DNA of 64,000 bases from Lophium mytilinum (lineage: Eukaryota > Ascomycota > Dothideomycetes > Mytilinidiales > Mytilinidiaceae): the NCBI GenBank assembly GCA_010093605.1, contig MU004186.1, positions 1,096,616 through 1,160,615 on the forward strand. The letters run 5' to 3'. This document shows positions 54,408-64,000 of this stretch, one piece after another. The notes under the pieces are model-generated. The model searched no databases and was not told the origin of the DNA. It worked only from the letters and a program-made list of their open reading frames with translations. Numbering within the stretch: the first letter of the stretch is position 1; each line of letters starts with the position of its first letter. Both the position numbers and the translations under genes were made by a program.

Positions 54408-55459
54408 TTACCAGTCAATCGGTCGCTCATGTTGCCAAAAGAGGCCACTACGCCCGCCGATATCTTCCAGAGCAAGCATCACAGGCGTCTTTGCACCCTC
54501 GTCTGGCGTCTTAGCCCCTTTGCCCTTCGTCATATCCGTCTGGACCCATCCAGGACAGCATGAGTTGATTAGCACTTTGCTTCCTTTCGCCTTCTCAGCA
54601 GCAGCAACAGCTCTTGTCATACCAATGACCCCAGATTTAGAAACAGCATACTCAGCGCTAGGCCAACCTTGCTTCTTCTCATTGCCTGCTTCGACTGCTG
54701 ATGTGAATCTTTCCATCAGCTTTGTAACATCAGGTACCGTCTTCGAGGCTAGGAAGTCCTCTCGAACTGCGTCCGAAAATTGGCTGTTCAAGTGCCCAGA
54801 CATACTGCCAAGATTGACGAGGCGCCCAGTTTCCTTTAAACGCGGAAGGAAAGTATTCGAGGCCTCGAGAGTGCCATAATAATTGCATCCGAGGGTTGTT
54901 TTGACAACGTTAGCGTCTAAAGCGTGAGAGGTTAGCAAGCTATCTGAACCACGTACCCCAATGTGAAAGAGCAGAGGCAAGCACGCACCGAATCCCTGCA
55001 TCGCTATTCCGGCGTTGTTGATAATGAAGTCAACGCCATCCCCATGCGTATTCTGCAGATACTCTGCGAAGCTCGCGATACTCTTGGAGTCGGCAATGTC
55101 AAGGGTATGATACTTGATCTCTGCTAGTCCCCCGTCGCTAGTAAGAGCCTTTGCCTTCGTGAGCTGACTATCTTGCTGCAAGGATCGCAAAGCTTCCTCT
55201 CCCTTCGTATTATCTCGCGCCGTGAGGTATATCAAGAGCGGCCCATTGTTCAGAGGCGACTTTGGGTATTGTAGAGCAAGATTGCGAACTATGGCCGGTT
55301 AAACACGCAGAGATCCCATTGCGCACTTTAGTATAGTACCTATCGCGAGGCCGATGCCCTGCAGGGGTAGATTTGTAAGTAATTGTTGCGTAAGGGTCAG
55401 ATCCATGCCTTGCGTACCTTGTTCGCTCCGGTCACGACGCCGACCCGAGTATACGACAT
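54408..55459 (-). CDS. Carbonyl-reductase-like short-chain dehydrogenase
   Basis: Four exons on the minus strand: 55459-55418, 55358-55340, 55288-54989, 54916-54408 (42, 19, 300, 509 nt), giving 289 residues. Splicing across the 19-nt exon is needed to build MSYTRVGVVTGANKGIGLAI, the complete Rossmann start with the TGxxxGIG loop. Other motifs are NNAG, the SMSG serine block and YAVSKSG (catalytic Tyr and Lys). The PGWVQTDMT segment follows, as in human carbonyl reductase 1-type SDRs. The enzyme probably reduces carbonyl compounds with NADPH; the substrate is unknown. Without the two small 5' exons the frame appears to start too late, at a non-conserved point. It lies next to a zinc-cluster regulator on the same strand, but nothing proves co-regulation. 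Confidence 0.87.
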
Positions 55460-55589
55460 GGTTCACTGTAGAGAGATGCGTTGATTGTCTGGGAGAAGAA
55501 ACGACATCTTCAACCCGGAGTTCACCAATCGAGGTACGAAGCTATCTATGATGAGTCATCAAGGTAAGGATGCCGACGTCGTCATGGAT

Positions 55590-55820
55590 TGCCAAGCGGG
55601 CCCGAGCGTAACCTCATTGATCACGTCGTTTCGTTCCATCACTTCTTATCTTCTCCACTCGACAGCAGTCGCACCCAGCCCTTACGCGTCTACGACTATT
55701 CTGGGTATGGTCAGCGAGAGTCAGCGTCGGTAGCTGCTGCGAGTGAGACGCTGATGCTGAGGGGAAGCCATGTTAAACTTCGTTGAATCCGCTGGATGTG
55801 ATCTGGGGAGGCCAAGGTAA
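55590..55820 (-). pseudogene. Degenerate tandem copy of the neighbouring Zn2Cys6 regulator
   Basis: From 55640 to 55820 this segment aligns without gaps to 55963-56143, exactly 323 bp away; similarity continues with small gaps to about 55590. On the minus strand it still reads SGFNEV*HGFPSASASHS and then RAGCDCCRVEKI, mirroring the intact copy. One stop replaces a Gln codon (C to T) and later zinc-ligand cysteines are lost. It lies 3' of the intact copy in the same orientation. It is clearly non-functional. Confidence 0.7.
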
Positions 55821-55879
55821 GCCAGCGATAGTCCGTAGCTACCCCCAGAACAGTCCGAGTTCTAGTTTGGTTGTGCAAA

Positions 55880-56395
55880 TTAGGAATCGTAGGAGTCACG
55901 TCCCAAGTAGCTACATGCCCGAGATCTCTTGATGCAGGAACTGCAAGACGGTTTGGCCGCATCACACTTGATTTTCTTCACTCGACAGCAGTCACATCCA
56001 GTCCTTACACGTTTACGCCTATTATGGGTTTGGTCAACGAAAGTCAGCGTCGGTAGCTGCTGGGAGTGAGACGCTGATGCCGAGGGGAAGCCATGCTGAA
56101 CTTCGTCGAATCCTCTGGATGCATTCTGGAGAAGCCAAGGCGAACTGTCCTGGCGAAGCGTGACCGGAACAGGGAATGCTGGCTCGTTATCTGTGGATTC
56201 GTCTCGCGTAACGGTAGAATATGTGTTTCGTGGTCGCTTCTGGGGGGTAGAATTATCTTCCAGTCCTGCTTCGGCTGTTCCCGCAGGATTTGCTCTTCGT
56301 TTTGGAGTAGGTGCAGATTGTGAAACGGGCGCCAGAGGCAGGTTCTCCAGAGCAGGCAACGCTGAATCCGAGCATACGGTGCTAGAGGTCGGCAA
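55880..56395 (-). CDS. Zn2Cys6 DNA-binding protein, short or partial
   Basis: The frame encodes 171 residues ending soon after a complete fungal zinc cluster: C134, C137, C144, C151, C154, C161 (CX2CX6CX6CX2CX6C), preceded by the basic HNRRKRVRTG. No in-frame ATG exists; the frame opens with TTG at 56395, so the true start must lie in an upstream exon (a candidate ATG is near 56510) or the gene is broken. The cluster is at the C-terminal end rather than the usual N-terminal end, and no fungal-specific regulatory domain follows. A GT just after YLG (minus strand, about 55893) could open an intron. A degenerate copy sits 323 bp away. It may be a truncated remnant or a mis-modelled gene. Confidence 0.55.
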   Translation of the reverse strand: MPTSSTVCSDSALPALENLPLAPVSQSAPTPKRRANPAGTAEAGLEDNSTPQKRPRNTYSTVTRDESTDNEPAFPVPVTLRQDSSPWLLQNASRGFDEVQHGFPSASASHSQQLPTLTFVDQTHNRRKRVRTGCDCCRVKKIKCDAAKPSCSSCIKRSRACSYLGRDSYDS

Positions 56396-56619
56396 TGTTA
56401 GCGATTGAGGTCTTCCTAAACGGTGCTGGCTTCGATGCCGAAACTAATCTCTGCACATACTCAAATGAAACCACACTAGTGGGACGTTGAATGCTTTGCT
56501 CTTGCGTGGCATAAGCTCCGTGAATGGGATTATGCCGGTACACAACGTTGATGCAATCTTTCTTCAGAGAAAACGTGATACAAATGGAGCCGCCACAATC
56601 AAAAGTAGCCTTGTGCTTA

Positions 56620-57192
56620 TCAGGCTTCCTCTCTATTGGAAGAGCAGATGACCCTGTTGGTCACAGTTAGTTGGAGCCACAGCCTCTCTAAGATCTGTTT
56701 TGTACCCTGAGATCGAGACGCGCCATTTGCAACACGATCTCGATTCTGAAGCGAGTCTGCGCAAACGAATTTAAAGCGAGTGCCATCTTCGATGTTGTTG
56801 CTGGCCTGGCGTTCTGTATATTTGAACCCGTCCACCTTCTGGAAGACCTCGATGATGGATTTAGCCACAACTCTCTGGTGTTTAACTTTAGGTTTGGGCT
56901 CTGCTGTGCGATATAATGCTTCTTCTAGGCTGATGGCGGTTTTCGGATTTCCGTTGGGGACCAATGAAGCATGCTTATACCCGGCCGTTCCGTTATGAGC
57001 TGAAGTTGCAGATAGCTGAATCATGGAGTCGCTGTAGAAGATGAACTGGGCGCTATCTGTCTCTGGTATGATACTTTGAGCAGTGCTCTGGAGTTCATTT
57101 TGAAAGTGGAATGCCAGATTCTCCAGGTTCTGAACACGATAAGTCGTGTCCGGCTTTGGCTTTCTTGGCCGTTTGACTTTGACACTGTCCAT
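56620..57192 (-). CDS. Hypothetical basic protein
   Basis: A single frame of 190 residues from the ATG at 57192 (MDSVKVKRPRKPKPDTTYRV); the frame extends a few codons further but without an ATG. The N-terminus is strongly basic and may be a nuclear signal or DNA contact. The middle is mixed alpha/beta-like (AQFIFYSDSMIQLSATSAHN; SIIEVFQKVDGFKYTERQAS). No known domain. Its start faces a 1.5-kb promoter region shared with CDC42. Support is only frame length, a good start and composition; chance cannot be excluded. Confidence 0.45.
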   Translation of the reverse strand: MDSVKVKRPRKPKPDTTYRVQNLENLAFHFQNELQSTAQSIIPETDSAQFIFYSDSMIQLSATSAHNGTAGYKHASLVPNGNPKTAISLEEALYRTAEPKPKVKHQRVVAKSIIEVFQKVDGFKYTERQASNNIEDGTRFKFVCADSLQNRDRVANGASRSQGTKQILERLWLQLTVTNRVICSSNREEA

Positions 57193-58666
57193 ATTAGGCC
57201 CGTTCAAGGTGTTCTGTTGCTGGCAAATGGTTCAGTCCGCCCTCCATCTCGTGGTCTGATGAAGTGAGGCTCAAAACGATGGGATCTGGGCAAACGTTTG
57301 GGAGGGAAAACGTTGTTCCAGATCCTCCTCGATGCAAGGGGCTTAGCGGCTCTTACAAATGTCGTGTGTATATTTAAAACGCGTTCTTTATTCTATGCCG
57401 AGCAAATGCCAGTTAATTGTCTCTCAAGAAAAGCCCGATAGCTTTCTCCACTGGGTCGATGAAAAGGCCGCAGATGTTCAGATATATTCTCCGCAGGCCA
57501 GACGCGCTGTCTGATGGACCACCGGCAGTGCTCTCGCGTTCCGCAACGTCCAATATATGCAGCAGTGGTTCGAGTTAGCAAACGCAGGGGGCTCACTCCT
57601 GCCCGCGGCAGAGCAGAAGGAGTCTTGCGCGGCCCTTGTTTTGAACCGTGAACATGCTACTATGTAGATGGGTGTTGAGCAGAGTCCCAGCACCACAAAT
57701 CACGAATTGCCGCTGGAGGCTGCAGCATCTCCAGCGGCAGTGGGCGGTTTCGAGGCCTGAATGAAGCCCTGAACGAAGCAAACCTCGATAGAATCGATCG
57801 CGGGAGGTGCTTATGGAGGAGTTTATGACTGCCTCTGTCCCAAATGAGCGGACTGCAGTTTAACGGCACCCCTCGTCCCCTCCGCACCTTGACGTCCATG
57901 TTGTAACTTGCGCCGCCGCTGCTTTATCCCTAGGTATTGTTTGTTCTACCTAGGAGTCAGGCCTGTCCATAGACGCAGCTTTCGACTAACCACAGCGCCG
58001 CTCCTCGGACATTTATTCAGTGCAGCGCAATCACGAAATTGACCCCCACAGCACTGCATCAGCTCTCTCGAACCCAGGCCAGGCCCCAGATCCAGCCGCT
58101 ACTGGGTAGGCGACATCCTCCGCGCCTTTGCCGACCTCACTCATCTGCGCCCCGTCCGACTGCCTCCCTTTGATAGTGCTTCCATTCCACGCTGCCAGCC
58201 AGACTCTTCTGTGTTCTTCAGCTCCGGCGCCGCGCCGCCTTTGCTCCATTGTCCTCTCTTTCGCCTCTTGCCTCCCGCTTTGAAAGCCCCAGCACTCCCC
58301 GACGTTTCGAGTTTCAAGAACAGGCCGGTCCGCGTTGCACGCGCCTCAACTGGTCCCCACAAGCTATCGCGGTACGCTGAACATTTCGCACGGCCCGTGG
58401 AGCTACTGTGGTGAATACTGACATGTTTCTTCGCCAGGCTTCGCTCTCCTTCACTCCCGCACTCCCGTTTCGAGACCTCACCTCCAGCGGCCGCCCTCCC
58501 CCACTCCTTCTCACCTAGCTCCCGCCGGAGTTTGCTATTGCGGCCTCGATCTTGCCACCGACGACAGCATTCTTATCGGCCTCTGCATCCTTCACATCGG
58601 CTTTGGTAGTTGCCGCTCACGTTAATTGCAGCATCGGATAACAGAACCCCCGCTTCACCAGTCACC
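57193..58666. promoter_or_regulatory. Divergent intergenic region upstream of CDC42
   Basis: 1.47 kb. The right part (about 58,080-58,650) is a pyrimidine-rich, stop-poor leader typical of highly expressed fungal genes, probably the CDC42 5' UTR. No gene recognised in the left part. Confidence 0.45.
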
Positions 58667-59528
<862 letters not shown>

Positions 59529-60535
59529 TCATGGGCTAGACGTGAGGTCACACAGGAGCAATACGTCTCCATGGCAAGCCATCATCCTTGTTTTTCTTGC
59601 CAAGCATTTCATCTGGCACGGCGTGGTTTCTTGGGGGATACCTTATCGTGAACACCTGGCGCTTTGTGGGTAGCGGTGTTTTTTTCCGAGTCGTGGTCAT
59701 TTTGCCTTTGAGTTTCTTTTCAATTCAGGGCTTTTCCAAATCAGGTGTTAAGAAAGAAGTGCTGATACCCATCTTCGACCATGGGGCTGTGATGTTTGTA
59801 AGGAAGCAGCTGACTATCTTCACAGCGTCTTCGATCTTAAATGACCAGAAAACATGTTCTCAGGACACAACGAGTATGGCATCCTCGCCCAATTGGCTGG
59901 AAAGTGGGCGGAGCAGGTGTGGTAGAGAGTCGTAGGTAGACAAGAGCTTCAGATGAGATTTATACTTCTTGAACCAAGTCATGGTAATCCAAAGGTGATC
60001 TCTCATTGTGTTGGTGTCTCGCCGTGTCCTCTCGCTTCATGAGTGATAGTACCGGTCTCCTCTGAGATCGTATCAACATCTTCACGTCAGAACGCTTTCA
60101 AAGGTGCCCATCTCGTTCCATGAACAGTAAGGGGGGGTAAACAGATCGAGTCCGTGTGCTTCAAGGCGCGCGTGTAGCTTCGTCGCGCCCGGACGCGTTG
60201 GGTCTCAATCACACATCCACACCTTCACCAGGCATATGAGCCGTAAATCACTTCACCAGCCGCTGGCTGCCTGCGGGGCGCGCACCTTCCATAAACCATT
60301 GTCCTCGCTAAGCTGCTATTGTGTGGTGAGCCGCTTTCTCGCGTTCCTATTGTGTTTATTTTGCTGCCTACGGCTGATAGTTATTCAGTCGCCGACGCTA
60401 TAACTTTTGCTTCCAGCCGTCAAAACCTCACGATCACAACAACACCACGCCTCGCCAGCGTCTCGACTTGCCGTGCCGGCCACATCTTGAACTAACAAGA
60501 GCACATCGCTAATTCAACCAAGATCCACAGACAAG
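59529..60535. other. Intergenic region
   Basis: 1.0 kb between CDC42 and the last gene, same strand. The final 150 bp form a C-rich leader. No gene or repeat recognised. Confidence 0.45.
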
Positions 60536-63500
60536 ATGCAACGAAGACTCCCGTTGCGGGATTACGGCGATCCTCAGCCGCTGGTTCTCAATCCTACATC
60601 CATCTACCGCCGACAGGACGGTACGGAGCCGCAGGAGACCTGGCACGAGCACCAGATGAAGAACAACGCCTTCTACAAGGCGGATTGGGAGGCGAAGGTA
60701 GCCGCTGGCCTGAACCCTCCGCTTCCGGACCCGAACACCCCGATATTGCAAGCCCCAGATGAGCACCTGTTCCCGTCAATGGAAGAGGTTCGAGCTTTAG
60801 GTCGGCAGCTTTACCCTGAGAATGAGTCTCTCAGCTCTGAGGACGAGGAAGTCGTGCTCTCAAAAGAGCGCAAAGAAGCCATACTTCGGGCACTCGATGG
60901 TCCTCCGCGCATCTACCCGCCGCACGAGTCTCCCAATTCCGAGGACGAGGAGTTCGTTTTGTCAGCAGAACGCAAAGAAGCTATCCTTCGGGATCTTGAT
61001 GGCCCCCGCCTCACCTATCCTACGGAGGAATCTTCCAAGACCGCCTTGTCATCGGCAGAAATCCAAGCTATCCGTCAGCAGCTCGATGGCCCGCTGCTCA
61101 CCTACCCTGCCGCAGGGTACGAGTCTTCCGATGAGCCAGTCTCAGGTGGCAAGCCGGTTTCACGAGGAGAGGAATGCGAGCAAGTCTCGCGTGGAAGGAC
61201 GATGTTAAGAGAAAAGCAGAGCTCTCGTGGGAGGACGATGTCAAGAGGAAAGCAGATCTCTCGTGGAAAGATCTCTGGTGGTAAACAAGTCTCATACGAG
61301 GATGGAACCAAGCCTTCGCAGTCTCGCGAGCCTAGGATGAAGACCCCTTACCCTCGACCTGCGACACCTATGTTCGACTCGAAAAATCATGTGTCTGCGT
61401 CGACGATTACAACTCGAGCTCGGGAAGTGAGGGAGGAACCTTACTTCGAGCCTACCGCGCGGGCAGCAATCGAGGCGAAGCATGAGGCACATCTCAACAA
61501 CTTGCTCAATCGAGAGCCTGACCCCGAAGAACATAACCTGTACGCGGCGACCATAATTCGACAAGACCTACGAGATGTCCAATATCATCAGACTCCAACA
61601 GCGGTAGACGAGACGACGACCAAGCAACCAATGTCCTTAAAGAGTCCGAGGAAGCTCCTAGGCTTCCTCAGAGGTAGCTTCAGACCAAGCACGACCGAAG
61701 TACTACCCACCAACACTCCGCTAAAAGCATCGAGGCTTCTTGCGTCCCCTCCCGCCAAAGAGAGACTTCGTGGTAAGAAGGTAGAGCGATCAGCAACGTC
61801 AGTGTCGTTCTCCAAGAAAGACATAACGTCTGCTTTCGCGAGCATTACCTCCAGGTTCCACACGCGGACTGCATCGAAAGACGAGCCTCGGATGCAGACA
61901 TCAGGCAGTGGACTCGCACCAAATCCTCGCCCTCATACCAGTCATATGGCATATACATCTCCCTCGCGTGGTCGTATCTCCCGCACCTCAGTCGGCATTA
62001 CTGGCAAGGCTGGTCGACTAGCTATGGAGGCCCGTCTGGCAAACAAGCCGCTCCCGGCATACCCCCCATCAGAGGATAGTAGCACGGATTACTCCGTTCT
62101 CCCAGATCGCTACAGAACACTGGCTCCCATCCCGGACCTCCCTCGACCTATCACCCGGGGCAGATCCCTCGGGTCTCAGGGTACAGTTGCGCCAAAGTAT
62201 CTGCCCCCGAAGGCTGCAGAATATCGTGGTGTCGTGAATGCCGGAATGAGGGTTGCCTCACAATATGCCAATGTTGAGGAGGGCAGCAGCCAGACGACTC
62301 CTAGAGCCGCTGGAAGCCACCTGCCAACAACCTTCTACTCGCCCTCAAACTTCACTCTCGACACCGTTGATCGGGCCTCCGGTTTCAGTCCGTCGCGCAA
62401 CGTAAGTCTCCCTTTCCTTCTGAAAGCGCCAAGAACGGCGACGTCATTGTTTTTGACATTCACTTCTTGTTGTCTTTCGCTTCGCCGAAGTTTCTCCGCT
62501 AACATCTGCTGCTCCAGGCCGACCCTGCCCGTTACATCGTCGCCTCCCCACCTCGTCCATCCCGCCAGGAGATTGCGCAGCCGCAGCCTCTCTCAGCGCG
62601 CACCCGTAGGGTTAATCGGGGAACGATTCATATGATCTTTCAGGGTGACGCCCACGACATCAGTCCAGACGCCACTCTTGAGCCGTTCGACCCGACCAGA
62701 CTCACCCAGCCTCACGCCCTCTTCCTGAAGTCTTCCGACCCTGTACACCACACACCTACTCTCAGGCGGCTCGAATACCCGGCACGCCCCGACCTAGCTC
62801 TCGCGAGACCACTCGCGCCTAAGAACAAGATGATTGCCAACCTGCAAGACAACCAAGATCGCAAGGTAGTTCGCCGTAGACCAGGCTCGGCGGACATGAA
62901 AGATCAAGCTCAAGCTAACCGCCGTTCCTTGAAGGACGCGCAGCCCAGCCCGTTCCGCCCGCAGCACCCCAGCGCTCTGCCGATGCCTCTGTACGCCAAC
63001 GGCCGCGGTGCCATGTACAGCTTCGTCTCCTCGGCGTCTCCCACCCACGATGACGCCCGCCCTCCTACTCATGCCGAGAGCGGTGTCGCTGCTTACGACG
63101 GTAACGACTCTCAATCATCCAGCCGCCATGATGCTCCAGCGCCAGGCCACAACGTCGCATTGTTCCAGCCCTTCCTGTCCCCTCCTCCGGAGCACGCATT
63201 CTATGCCTCCCCCATCAGCGACGTATTCTCGCCTACTGCTTCGGTCCCACCGATGCCAGCCGTGCTCTACGACGGCAGCGATGTTCTGACTCACTTCGGC
63301 GTGGTCAACCACCACATGGACGAGTTGCACAAGAAGGTTAAGGAATCGTTCGGGAAACTTAATGATGACCTTGATAAGAGCGGCGATGGCAGAAAGAACG
63401 AGCTCTCCAACAAGTTGGACGCTCTACTCCCCACCACCGTCATCCAGTCTATCAAGGCAACCGAACCCAAGCTGGACAAGGTCATGACGCTGTTGGCGGA

Positions 63501-64000
63501 CAGTGTCGTCGTCTCTCTAGCCAGCATCACCGAGCAGACGACGGGCTCGCAGGACAATAACAAGGTCATTCACCAGAAGTTGGACAAACAGCAGCAGACG
63601 CTTGAGGCCATTCTTGAGCAGTTGAAGCTGATTGCTGTACGATCAAACAACGGCCCTCAGTTTGGCCATCACCCTCGTCGCTCCTACGACAACCAGCGCG
63701 GAGCACCCGATCCCAACGCTTTCCGCATCAATCACCATGGCCAGGAAGGTGGCATCGTAGCTGGTCGCACGGGTCGGCATTTCGCCAGCGAGGCGGGACC
63801 AGCGAGATCGGATTCCAACATCAACCTTGTTCGCCAGCATCCAGAGGCCGTCGATGGCACTTACTATAACCAGTTCCCAACTCCAGGCCAAGTCATTGGT
63901 ACATTTGGTGGCATCACGTACGTTCAGGGCAATCCTCTTCCGCACAACGGTCCTGCGAACTACGAGAACAACGGTTCTACCAACTTCCCTTACGGCTACG
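60536..64000 (+). CDS. Large uncharacterised low-complexity protein with internal repeats (3' end outside window)
   Basis: Two exons visible: 60536-62401 and 62518 to beyond 64000, with a 116-nt intron (gtaagt...ctccag) joined in phase 0; more than 1,100 residues so far. The N-terminus MQRRLPLRDYGDPQPLVL leads to a conserved-looking 75 residues (TWHEHQMKNNAFYKADWEAK). Next come three imperfect copies, about 40 residues apart, of a module with core ERKEAILRxLDGPxxxYP (third copy SAEIQAIRQQLDGPLLTYP), the first two preceded by SEDEE. An SRGR/SRGK-rich tract follows (about 205-250), then disordered sequence. The second exon continues disordered up to a coiled coil (HHMDELHKKVKESFGKLNDD and DKQQQTLEAILEQLKLIAVR). 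No known domain is recognised. The last codons in the window are still open. Confidence 0.75.

Overview
The window looks like nuclear DNA of a filamentous ascomycete (Pezizomycotina, most likely a Dothideomycete). The evidence is: genes broken by many short GT-AG introns of about 45-90 nt; families typical of this group (Zn2Cys6 regulators, CENP-Q/Fta7, SPO22/ZIP4, Hsp70-like ATPases, old yellow enzyme); and one 7.5-kb block with the signature of repeat-induced point mutation (RIP). The class assignment is inference from protein flavour, not from a search.

Layout. 1-21 kb is gene-dense core sequence: the 5' end of SEC31; an RRM protein; a divergent pair of small respiratory-chain genes (an MLRQ/B12D protein and COX12); a CENP-Q-like kinetochore protein; a gluconeogenesis-type Zn2Cys6/PAS regulator; a 13-exon SPO22/ZIP4 meiosis gene; two convergent, overlapping uncharacterised coiled-coil genes; an Hsp70-like ATPase; and ribosomal protein S8. 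22.1-29.6 kb is a single RIP-inactivated LINE-type retrotransposon flanked by near-identical 20-bp direct repeats. It has no open reading frame, but its endonuclease/reverse-transcriptase frame can still be followed through the RIP-made stops. 30-44 kb is sparse: a cell-wall-type protein with a frameshift, a small Cys-containing protein, a 130/140-bp tandem array, an old yellow enzyme and an SREBP-type bHLH factor, separated by multi-kb stretches with no convincing gene. 44-64 kb is denser again: a bromodomain protein, a short coiled-coil protein, two short-chain dehydrogenases, a metallophosphoesterase, a predicted secreted Cys-rich protein set among repeat relics, a Zn2Cys6 regulator with a decayed tandem copy, CDC42, and the 5' part of a large low-complexity protein that runs off the window.

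The genes do not form one pathway. The clearest functional linkage is the divergent MLRQ/COX12 pair sharing a 223-bp promoter. The clearest accessory features are the RIPed LINE, the frameshifted surface protein, the secreted protein between repeat relics and the degenerate regulator duplication. Splicing is a recurring theme: several genes need very small internal exons (3, 13, 16, 18, 19 and 23 nt) to restore conserved protein sequence.

All exon coordinates were worked out by eye from splice consensus, reading-frame phase and family resemblance; none has transcript support. No CRISPR array, rRNA or convincing tRNA was seen.
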